DNA of 64,000 nucleotides, from assembly GCA_027422505.1 (NCBI GenBank), contig JAPQWV010000001.1, positions 4,216,001-4,280,000 of the forward strand. The letters run 5' to 3'. The position numbers and the translations under genes are program-made. This document shows, one piece after another, positions 55,354 through 64,000 of this stretch (positions within the stretch are counted from its first letter, which is position 1; every line of letters starts with the position of its first letter). This DNA comes from Craterostigma plantagineum. Its lineage: Eukaryota > Streptophyta > Magnoliopsida > Lamiales > Linderniaceae. The notes under the pieces are model-generated. The model saw only the letters and a program-made list of their open reading frames with translations, had not been told where the DNA came from and did not search any database.

Positions 55354-55412
55354 AGCTGAGAGAGAGAAAATTGGCGCGTAACTATAATCTGTTTGTTGAT
55401 TGTCCAAAAATG

Positions 55413-57792
55413 ATCATTTACTAATGTTTTATGCGATTTAGGTGCAAGCATTAACATGTTACCTTTTTCTCTTCTTAAGAAGCTAGGTGTCGGCGAGTCG
55501 AAACCTATATCCACGATACTACAGCTAGCGGATAGGTCCATCACATACCCACGAGGAATCATAGAGGATGTGCTAGTAAAGGTGGGAGAACACTACTTCC
55601 CGGCTGATTTTGTAGCATTAGACATGGAGGAAGATACATATATGCCATTGATACTTGGGAGTTGGGAGACCATTTTTAAACACGACAAGAGCTTTAATCG
55701 ACGTCGGTAATGCATAATTTCTTTCATCCGTGTATTTACTATCAATACACGGGGACGAAAAAGTAGAGTTTGATGTTTCCAAGGCAATGAAACACCCTAC
55801 GGATGATCATTCATGTTCCTTTATTGATAGTATTGACTCATTGCTTTCGAGTATTTTAAAGTTTTCAGGAACAAGGATGAGTTAGAAGCATGTCTCACCG
55901 GAGAATCTGTGATAATCGTAAAGATATGGTGTATGTCATGGCAAGCCTAGACACAAATCCTCCTCACCGAAAGATGGTTAAACCGAGAATTGAGCCACTC
56001 AATCGACCTTTAGGACAACAACCATGACCACCAATCGAAGAACCTCCGAATTTGGATTTTAAACCCTTACCAGATCATCTTAAGTATGTTTTTCTTGGCA
56101 CCGTTGATACTTTACCAGTGATTATTTCTTCCTCACTAACAGGTCTCATGGAAGAAAAACTTTCAAGAGTACTAAGAGAGCATAAGCGAGCGTTCGCATG
56201 GAAGGTGGCCGATATAAAAAGAATAAGCCCGGCAATATGCATGCACAAGATATTAATGGAAGATTCATATAAACAAGTCATACAACCACAAAGGCGTCTG
56301 AATCCAACTATGTAAGAAGTGGTAAAAAGGAGTTAATCAAGCTTTTGGATGTAGGTATTATTGATCGTATTTCTGATAGTGCATGGGTTAGTCCAACACA
56401 TGTTGTTCCTAAAAAAGGTGGTATGACCGTTATTAAGAATGCTTCCAATGAATTGTGTTTATGTGGAAAAAGAAATTTCTTTCTGATGTGAAGCATTATC
56501 TATGGGACGATCCATTCTTATTCAAAATCTGCTCAGATCAGGTAATCCAACGATGCATTTCCGCTGAAGAGGTAAATTCTGTCCTAACTCATTGTCATTC
56601 TGGTTTGACGGGGGGACATCACGGGCCAACTAGAACTGCATTTAAAGTGCTTCAATCAGGTTTATTCTGGACCACTTTATCCAAAGATGCTCATGCTTAT
56701 GTGGCTTCTTGTGATCGTTGTCAACGTAGTGGTGCAATTTCTAGAGCATGACATGCCTTTGAATATTATGTTAGAAGTTGAACTCTCTGATGTGTGGGGT
56801 ATTGACTTTATGGACCTTTTCCAACTTCATGCTCCAATAAATACATTCTAGTTGCAGTTGATTATGTGTCCAAATGGGCCGAGGTTGAAGCATGTAGGAC
56901 TAATGATGTACGCGTAGTTATTCGCTTTCTTAAGAAAAATATATTTACTCGCTTTGCTACACCACGTGCAATAATTAGTGATGGGGGTTTGCAACAAGTT
57001 GTTTGCTAATTTATTGTCAAAGTATAGTGTCAAACATAAAGTGTCTACCCCGTATAATCCTCAGACCAGTGGACAGGTAGAAGAAGTTTCTAACAGTGAG
57101 CTCAAGCAAATTTTGGAAAAAACGGTGAATGCCTCTAGGAAGGATTGGTCTTTAAAGTTAGATGATGCATAATGGGCATATTGCACCGCATTTAAAACAC
57201 CGATAAGAACTTTACCTTTTAAATTGGTTTACGGAAAAGCGTGTCATTTACCTGTTGAGCTAGAACATCGGGCATTTGGGTTGTTAAGAAACTTAATTTT
57301 GACTCTATCGAGGCAGGTAAAAACATGTTACTGCAGCTGAATGAGATGGAAGAATTTCGTCAAAATGCATATGAGAACGCAAAACTGTACAAAGAGCGAA
57401 CGAAGAAATGACATGATAAGCGAATTGTACAAAGGGAGTTCAAAGTAGGAGATCGAGTTCTCCTATTTAACTCACGTTTACGATTATTTTCAGGACAACT
57501 AAAGACTAAGTGGTGTGGACCCTATTTAGTAGAGAAAGTGTTCCCAAAAGGAGCGTTAAAGATCCGCATTAACAAAAATAACTCGCAAACAGTCAATGGA
57601 CAACACCTGAAATTATACGACGACCGGGACTCTAGAGAAACAACCATGGTATATCTTGTGGAACCTGCTATTGATAACACTATTACTTTGAGTCGTTTTA
57701 TGTCTCTCAGGGACATCTTGTCTGGAGACAATACCAGCAAGCTGAAGGACCCCCAAGACACCAAAGAAAGTCCAAATACCGATCTACCTTGA
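55413..57792 (+). pseudogene. Decayed Athila-like Ty3 pol
   Basis: Pieces of a Ty3 polyprotein in several frames. Protease DLGASINMLPFSLLKKLGVG then IIEDVLVKVGEHYFPADFVA (55432-55665). RT run-in FKPLPDHLKYVFLG and LREHKRAFAWKVADIKRISP (56052-56315). The RT core is mostly deleted: homology jumps at about 56340-56460. Integrase zinc-binding region HCHSGLTGGHHGPTRTAFKV...CDRCQRSGAI (56580-56750). Integrase core [12 protein letters not shown]...[14 protein letters not shown] (56865-56990). [11 protein letters not shown] (57050-57080), then the C-terminal beta-barrel (57400-57620). Multiple stops and frameshifts; gag and the 5' LTR are missing. Confidence 0.88.
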
Positions 57793-59543
57793 TCGGATCA
57801 AGAGGCGAGCTAACGACTATAAAAACAGAGTTTCTTCGGAGGCAACCTAAGCATTTCCTATGCATCACTATTTTATTTTGGTATTGGAGTCTTATATTTT
57901 TTTATATCACATCTTATAAAGTGTGTCTTGATTTTGAATTTCTTTTCAAAAAAAAATCGTATCACGGTGTAATCTAGTTATGTTTTCTCGCAGGCTCAAA
58001 ATCAGTTTGGGGGTAGTCCATGCACAGAGGTAGATCATCTACGGTGGACCAACCATGACTTCTTTACGTCCCGCACTACATCGATCGAGACATTATTTAG
58101 GGCAGTGTCACTTAAACTCTCCTTTTGCTTTAGTTTATATACATTGGGGACAATCTGATAATTAGTTTGGGGGTGGGGTGACACATGCTAGATTTTCTTT
58201 ATCATTAGGTATCAATTTGTTTAAATTTCTGAATGGTAAGAACTGATGAAGGTTTTGATTTGAATGTCACCAATGAAATCTCCTGTCGACGAAATTTTTT
58301 TAAAAATTTTGCTGTGTCGAGATAGGATTCAACTAATTGAGCGAGAAAGCCTTGCATGTTATGTGTTTCGATACTAGCATGATTATTTGATCACATTGAT
58401 TGCTTCAGAAGAATAGTACGTATCATGAGACACAAACCCAGAAAATATTGTGAGTTTTGAGCCAAAAAAAATAGTGCTCTTGCTCGACGCGTTTTTCATG
58501 CGTGCCACACATAGTCTGATTATTCTCGAACTTGCTCTGTTATGCATGTCAAGATCACATTGTGAATTTTGTGTACGAAAATGATAAAGGCGCTTAGGAT
58601 AAGTCACTGGCCTAAATATTCTTAGTACCCGACATAAGTATCAATTAGTAAACCCATTTGAGCCTTATTAGCCTTACTTATTGATTTTGAGCCACGATAT
58701 TTAGCCACATTATCCCGTTATTTTATCCTTCATCCTCGAATCATTGTCAGCATGTTAACTTACCACTTAGAATATTGAGATTATTAAATTAGAGGAAAGA
58801 CGACTACGGAATGTGTCTCTGGTTGTGGTAGTAATTTTATTATTTGAAAAAAAAAGAAAAAAAAAGAGAGATGGAGAAAAAAACCAAGAAATCGAAAAAA
58901 AAATGAAAAAAATATATATGTATTAGAAAAAATGCCAAAAAAAGGAGGGTTACAATAGATTTTTAGAAATATTTTCTTGATTTCTTAGTTATATTTTTTT
59001 GGAGTATGTTTTAATAGTGCGAGTTTCCATTACTTGATGTATTCTGTTGGTCGAGAAAATAGAAGGGAAAAGCGATTTAACGACTAATATACTTGACTTT
59101 ATTACCTCACTCATCCCACATATCACACCCTTATTACCCTGAGCCCCATTACAACCATTTATAAAGACCTTTTGATTTGTGTATGGGATTCACTATGCAA
59201 TTATGCCGTGATATATTTGCAAGCGTAGAGTAATATCATTCCATGTTGTGAGTTGAGCGCTTTTATACAGATCCATTGAACACTTCGAGCGAATTGAGGG
59301 ATCCATGTGAGAGTTGTTACTTGATACGTGTTAGGATCTGGAAATATTTTTGTGCTATGATATGATTGCGAACTATCATTTCATGTCTCGTGTTTAGCTG
59401 AATCATTCATTAGTTGGTGATATTTCAACCAACTGTGCTTGTCTGAGAATAAAAAGGATAATTCATTTAGTGACGTAAAATCCTAACTTGATTTTTTATC
59501 CACTTTCATGATCGAGGACGATCGAAAGTAGTTTGGGGGTTCT
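57793..59543 (+). other. Non-coding 3' region of the Athila-like element
   Basis: No ORF of note. It contains purine-rich CAGTTTGGGGGT motifs at about 58003, 58165 and 59530; the last directly precedes the LTR and would be the polypurine tract. An A-rich low-complexity stretch lies at 58845-58950. Athila elements often carry a long region here with or without an env-like gene, and I see none. Confidence 0.55.
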
Positions 59544-60451
59544 TGATAAGTCAGGATTTAAGTAATTTTATTCCCCGTAAAAGCGTGTTATCAGTTATTA
59601 TATATCGAATTATCTTCATATATCCTACAATTACATCTCATTACTTATGTGGCATATATGAGATTAAAGGATAAAAAAATACAGGAATAACTGGGAATAT
59701 CATGATTTTGTAGACCAATTATTGAGAGTTACCATACTTGACTAAATCGATCAAGTGGAGCTTGAGTTTGGTATCATTCGTATAGGACAAAGAGAAATTA
59801 ATATGTGAAGATTGCTCAAATTTTGTACACGAGGCTCAAGGCAAAAAGGCAGCTCAATGAAGAAAAAAACAAGCAAAGGATAATAATGAAGATTTGCATC
59901 TTTTAGAAAGTCTGCGCATGATTTTCTTCTCTTGGTGGTTTAGAGTTTTAAACTCCATAATGAAGACCTTGGACGCCGAAAGTGTTTAAGCTCGGGGAAA
60001 TTCAAAAAGCCGAATGCTCATATAGGAATATAGCTGATTGGTTCACTTTCGCATAGGGTTGCTAGTTACGTGAATAACGGGTAGCACGTACGTTTAGGAA
60101 TTTTTACCTTAACTAGATTCATATTGGTTAAATATAGACGACTACATGAATATGTAGGATTAATCTGTGCCGAATATGTGTCTTAACCACACATGTCATT
60201 AATTGATAAAAAAAACCGTTATCTTTATTTGCGCTTTTCTTAAAACCGTCTTAAACAAATAAAAAAAATTATATAAAAATATATATATATATATATATAA
60301 ATATATATTTAAAAATCGCTTTAGTCTAAATTAAATTTCGGATTAATATCTTAGAACTAATCGAGCTGTCCTCGTGAATCGATACTCGGATTTACGTCCG
60401 TTTTATACTACTTGCATGACCTAGTATACTTGCTAGTATTCGAGCGTGTCA
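59544..60451 (+). repeat. 3' LTR of the Athila-like element
   Basis: Begins TGATAAGTCAGG just after the G-rich tract. The end is placed near GTGTCA at about 60451 and is uncertain by a few bases because the partner LTR is absent. A TA-rich microsatellite lies at 60280-60300. Confidence 0.6.
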
Positions 60452-60507
60452 CACCTCGCCATTAATATAACAGTATAGATATTAGAATGTCGGGGCACAA
60501 CAAATAC

Positions 60508-60985
60508 ACAAATGCAATCAAGTTCAGGGTTGATTCTTGAAGCCATCTTCCACGCTTTTAATGTAGAATGTAAAAGCAATGCACATACGGTAAGAACGCT
60601 GAGCCTACATTTGGTACATTTCATTAATGTAATGTTGATATGTACAAAACTAGGTCATTAATGTTGACGTGGGAAAGAATATTTGAAAAGGATATGTCGG
60701 ATTATAATGATTTTGTGTCACGTTTTCATTGAGAACTTGTGTTTCTTTAAATCTAATTTTGAGCCGATTCGAAATCATTTATCGAACTCCTATATATATT
60801 ATTGGATGCACATTAGTCGCATTGTGGTTATCCAAATTTAATATTTCAAACTTCGATTTTCCTTAGAGAATATTATACGTTGACGAGAACGACGATGACA
60901 AAATCATCTACAAATGTGAAATTCATCGGTTTTCTATCCTTTGCTTAGCGTGTCAAGTAGCTTCGTATATTTCATTTGGAAAACC
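60508..60985 (+). repeat. Duplicate of the TAR A upstream region (empty site for the Helitron)
   Basis: 60508-60540 matches 21885-21917 (left of the Helitron) and about 60588-60985 matches 25531-26018 (right of it), separated by only about 50 bp. It therefore represents the locus before Helitron insertion. It is cut at GGAAAACC by the copia element, at the spot equal to 26018, 222 bp before the TAR A start codon. Confidence 0.88.
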
Positions 60986-61510
60986 TGTTGGGATTTATGA
61001 GCTAATAACTCATTAATCAAGAGCTGAAACAGATCGAACAGAGACTTAGATTGATCACTGAGATGAGGAGCTCGACTTTAGCTTCAGAGTGCGTTTGGAT
61101 TCGCGTATTTGATCGAAATTGCTTGATTTTAAATTAAGAATTTCAAAATCGTAATTACAAATCCAAATTCACTGTTTGGCAAACGTTAGGATTTCGAAAT
61201 TCTATCAAGAAGTAGGGATTTGCTTGTGTGTGGAAGGAAGACGTAAATAAAGTCTCTGTTATTCAATACTGAATTCTATACAACAGTGAACTATTTAAAG
61301 AAGGAATGGATACAGCCGTTACTATAAACGCGCAAAATTACTTATAGAGTCGTCACTATCAAAAACGAACTTTGTATTTAAATAAGCCGCCAATATAAAT
61401 TTTGTATTTAAATAAGCCGCCAATATAAAGTGCTTGAAGGAATAGCACGTTTATTATCAGGGCGCGCGCCTAAGTCTGAATTATACTGAATCATCTCTGA
61501 ACTGCTGCAT

Positions 61511-63274
61511 CTATCTCGGAATCAACTCGTGGTTCTTCCTTGGATTTAATAGCCCCCCGCAAGATGGATGGTACAGATTTCGTATAGCCATCTTGAGTAG
61601 AGCTCGTTGCAGCATGGGGCCAGTAAGAGGCTTGGTAAGAGCATCCACAACTTGGTCTTCTGATGCAACTGGTAATAACCGAACTGAGCCATTCATGACA
61701 TGGAGGCGGACAAAATGGCAGTCCACCTCAAAATGCTTGGAGCGTTCATGAAATTTTGGGTTGGCTACTAGGTGTAAAGTGGACTGGTTGTCGCAATAAA
61801 TGACTGGAGTTTGGGAAGCAACCAATTTGAGTTCGCGCAGGAGCTGAGTGATCCAAAGGACTTCAGCCATTACTGCCCCAAGTGCTCGATACTCGGCCTC
61901 TGTAGAAGAGCGCGACACCGTGGGCTGCTTTTTGGTTTTCCAGGTGATTAAGGAGTCTCCAAGAAAGGTACAGTAGCCGCTGACAGACTTCCTGGTGTCT
62001 TGGCAAGCTGCCCAATCCGCGTCTGCAAAAGCCTTGACCTGCAAACCAGACCCAGAACTCATAAACACACCCTGTCCCAGAGAACCTTTTAGGTACCTGA
62101 GAAGATGGTGAGCCGCCATAAGGTGATGTGTCCTTGGAGCTGTTACAAACTGGCTGAGCTTATGGACTGCGAAGGCTATGTCAGGCCTCGTGAAGGTTAG
62201 GTATAAAAGCCGGCCGATCAATCTTCGGTACTTGAAGGGTTCTGTTAGCAGTTCTCCATCAGCATTAAGTTTACTATTGGGATTCATGGGCGTAGATAGT
62301 GGTTTGGAGGCCAGATAGCCCGCATCTTCCAGTAATTGGATGGTATACTGCCGTTGAGAAATGTAAATGCCTTCTGTATTGCGGGCAACCTCAATGCCAA
62401 GGAAAAATTTCAAGTCTCCTAGGTCTTTAACCCTGAATCTGCTGCTCAAGAATTCCTTCGCCTTTTGTATCTCTGCGAGGGAAGGTCCGGCAAGGATGAT
62501 GTCGTCTACGTACACAAGAAGAACCAGAAGTGAACTGCCTTTACCCCTTGTAAACAGGGTATGATCTGAATGAGTTTGGGCAAAGCCAAACTGTTCTACA
62601 GCCTCGGTGAAGGTCTTGTTCCACTGTCTTGAGGATTGTTTTAAACCATATATAGACTTTTGTTGCTTGCATACCATCATGTTCCCTCCCTTTATGTGGT
62701 AATCTTGATAGAATCCAGGTGGGAGATCCATATACACCTCTTCATCTAATTCCCCGTGCAAAAATGCATTGTCTACATCCATTTGAACAAGGTTCCACTG
62801 CAGTTTGGCTGCTAGAGCTAGGATGATCTTAATGGTGTTGGGCTTGGCAACCGGGGCGAAGGTATCAATGTAATCTATTCCCTCCATTTGATCGTATCCC
62901 TTCGCTACCAAGCGGGCTTTGTATTTTTCAATCTTTCCATTAGAGTTGAACTTTAGCTTATATACCCATCGACATCCTACAGAGCGTTTATCGTTTGGCA
63001 GGGGGACTATAGTCCAAGTCTTGTTGGCTTCAAGTGCTGTAAATTCTGTTGCCATGGCCCTCCTCCAGCACTCTGAACCTGAGGCCTCATGAAAACTTCT
63101 TGGCTCCTTTGTTGAAGTGACAACACAGATGAAGGATTGATAATCTTCTGAGAGGTTCTGATAGCTAAGGACTTGTGATAATGGATAAAGGGCTTTCTCA
63201 TTGATGAAGTTGCTGTACTGATAGTCCTTTAAGTAGGATGGCTTCTTGACCTGTCTGGATGACCTTCTGTGCAC
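61511..63274 (-). CDS. Copia reverse transcriptase-RNase H
   Basis: 587 residues open. RT: RRAMATEFTALEANKTWTIV, GCRWVYKLKFNSNGKIEKYK, FAPVAKPNTIKIILALAA, QMDVDNAFLHGELDEEVYMD, SIYGLKQSSRQWNKTF and catalytic YVDDIIL. RNase H: FADADWAACQDTRKSVSGYC, SSTEAEYRALG, CDNQSTLHLVANPKFHERSK. In the same frame as the integrase part upstream, from which it is separated only by a TAG at 63284-63286. Confidence 0.93.
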   Translation of the reverse strand: MHRRSSRQVKKPSYLKDYQYSNFINEKALYPLSQVLSYQNLSEDYQSFICVVTSTKEPRSFHEASGSECWRRAMATEFTALEANKTWTIVPLPNDKRSVGCRWVYKLKFNSNGKIEKYKARLVAKGYDQMEGIDYIDTFAPVAKPNTIKIILALAAKLQWNLVQMDVDNAFLHGELDEEVYMDLPPGFYQDYHIKGGNMMVCKQQKSIYGLKQSSRQWNKTFTEAVEQFGFAQTHSDHTLFTRGKGSSLLVLLVYVDDIILAGPSLAEIQKAKEFLSSRFRVKDLGDLKFFLGIEVARNTEGIYISQRQYTIQLLEDAGYLASKPLSTPMNPNSKLNADGELLTEPFKYRRLIGRLLYLTFTRPDIAFAVHKLSQFVTAPRTHHLMAAHHLLRYLKGSLGQGVFMSSGSGLQVKAFADADWAACQDTRKSVSGYCTFLGDSLITWKTKKQPTVSRSSTEAEYRALGAVMAEVLWITQLLRELKLVASQTPVIYCDNQSTLHLVANPKFHERSKHFEVDCHFVRLHVMNGSVRLLPVASEDQVVDALTKPLTGPMLQRALLKMAIRNLYHPSCGGLLNPRKNHELIPR

Positions 63275-63283
63275 CTCCTGCCC

Positions 63284-64000
63284 CTATTCTGGCTCAGGTG
63301 TGTTATCTGACTGACCTGTTTCTAGGGAGGTTGTGAAAGAATCCTCTGGCACTGGGACAGAATGCTCAGTTGCAAAATCCCCAAGTGCTGGGTCTGAATG
63401 GGAATCAACAAGCTCCTCAGGCCTATCATTATCTCTGTAAGGTATGGGCAGAACTGATTTGGGAAAAGGATCTTGAGAGACTTGGGCAAACTGCTGCCTA
63501 AAGGGAAAAACATCTTCTTGGAACCTGATATCCCTGGAAACAAAGATGTCCTGTGTCCTTAGATACATTACCTTGTATCCTTTAGTCCCACTGGGGTAGC
63601 CAAGAAACACGCACTCCGTGGCTCGTGGATCAAACTTCCTTCGGCCAGCTGATAAGGTAGAGCTGTAACACAGTGAGCCAAACACTCGAAAAATGTTATA
63701 GTTAACGGGTCTATGATATAATAGTTCGAAAGGACTCTTGTATCCTAAGACTTCTGAGGGGATTCTATTGATTAGGAAGGTGGCCGTAAGCACACACTCG
63801 GACCAAAACTCAATGGGAATTCTAAACTGAAAATACAAGGATCTTGCAACATTGAGTAGATGTTGATGTTTCCTCTCGACTATGGAGTTTTGTTGGGGGG
63901 TTTGTACACATGATAGGTGGTGTATGATGCCTCTCTCCTTGTACAGTGCATCCATGTTGAACTCCTTAGCGTGTCAGATCTTACCACCTTTACTTTGCAA
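63284..64000 (-). pseudogene. Copia integrase C-terminal part with stop and frameshift
   Basis: Integrase catalytic end ([20 protein letters not shown] with the DDE glutamate) and downstream GAG-spacer ([34 protein letters not shown]). The ORF from 63955 ends at an in-frame TAG (63284-63286), only nine bases before the RT frame starts. Upstream, the conserved second-aspartate motif (RSD...KEF) is split by a one-base frameshift near 63972. The element is therefore dead at two points. Confidence 0.88.

Larger units (their letters stand above)
50611..55407 (-). mobile_element. L1-type LINE retrotransposon (copy 2), apparently full-length
   Basis: Minus-strand LINE. The T-rich stretch at 50625-50638 is the complement of its A tail, and the 5' end is near 55400. 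ORF1 and ORF2 are both open, with no stop or frameshift. No RNase H follows the RT, unlike the LINE at the window start. The flanks do not match each other (MnmE copy on the left, Ty3 pol on the right) and I could not find a target duplication, so the true 5' edge is uncertain. Confidence 0.88.
60986..64000 (-). mobile_element. Ty1-copia element, decayed, running off the right edge
   Basis: Minus-strand copia. Its LTR begins at 60986 (TGTTGGG on the plus strand, the 3' LTR in element orientation), directly abutting the TAR upstream copy. A purine tract (complement of TTAATAGCCCCCCGCAAG, near 61545) lies at the RT-RNase H end. The 5' part, with gag and the other LTR, is outside the window. A 30-bp tandem repeat occurs at 61371-61429 in or near the LTR. 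A stop and a frameshift in pol show it is inactive. Confidence 0.88.

Noticed and set aside
60433..60624. 63-codon minus-strand ORF near the TAR upstream copy.
   Set aside because: It spans the junction between the Ty3 LTR and duplicated non-coding DNA, and no homology is recognised.
61085..61205. GTGCGTTTGGATTCGCG near the copia LTR as another MITE of the TAR A intron family.
   Set aside because: The left end is similar but the right end (CTGTTTGGCAAACG) is a poor match and no target repeat is visible.
1..64000. A prokaryotic-type defence system, CRISPR array or integrated virus.
   Set aside because: No such repeats or proteins are seen; every reverse transcriptase and integrase belongs to plant LINE, Ty1 or Ty3 elements, and no env or pararetroviral movement protein is visible.

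Overview
This is nuclear DNA of a flowering plant, almost certainly a eudicot. The evidence is intron-containing plant genes (an extracellular laccase, an organellar MnmE/TrmE GTPase, two EGF-alliinase-type TRYPTOPHAN AMINOTRANSFERASE-RELATED genes, a PROPEP-like danger-peptide precursor and a broken pectin methylesterase inhibitor) set among plant LINEs, Ty3 and Ty1 LTR retrotransposons, a Helitron, hAT elements and MITEs. An asterid is plausible, but that is only a guess. There are no operons, CRISPR arrays or prokaryotic features.

Layout. 1-13731: a plant L1 LINE (+), split inside ORF1 by a complete-ended but pol-deleted Ty3 element (1333-9207, minus strand, 5-bp target duplication ATATA). 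13.9-21.7 kb is a gene island on the minus strand: PROPEP-like gene (13943-14165), a Tourist-like MITE, a six-exon laccase (15604-17970) and a ten-exon MnmE (18448-21708). 21968-25492: a Helitron carrying exon pieces of a MAP3K-epsilon kinase and a beta-hexosaminidase. 26240-29501 and 32629-36221: tandem TAR genes A and B (+), separated by intergenic DNA and an 838-bp hAT element just upstream of B. 36647-49457: a Ty1-copia element (+, TSD GTTAT) whose reverse transcriptase is split by a younger pol-deleted Ty3 element (39929-47483, TSD GCATG), one LTR of which contains a still younger 276-bp hAT MITE. 49839-50335: PMEI pseudogene, followed directly by a 249-bp duplicated piece of MnmE (50361-50609). 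50611-55407: a second L1 LINE (minus) with both ORFs open. 55413-60451: remains of an Athila-like Ty3 element (+). About 60508-60985: a copy of the DNA that lies upstream of TAR A. 60986-64000: a decaying Ty1-copia element (minus) that runs off the right edge.

How it fits together. MnmE and TAR upstream sequences recur in the same order 31-39 kb downstream, so a block containing MnmE, TAR and their spacer was tandemly duplicated and then broken up by transposons. TAR B looks intact (485 aa). TAR A keeps all its coding blocks, but intron 3 is packed with nested MITEs and I cannot find a usable AG acceptor before exon 4. A third TAR copy is predicted just beyond the right edge, behind the last copia element. 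By eye, LTR-LTR differences are few (about 5/621, 13/1545 and 9/2637), so the complete LTR insertions are recent.

The most unusual single items are the chimeric Helitron with an empty-site paralogue, the PROPEP-like gene whose terminal Pep motif is in a different frame from its start, the missing splice acceptor in TAR A, and the palindrome array in the LTR of the first Ty3 element. Exon borders were set by hand from GT/AG sites and reading phase. No database search or alignment program was run.
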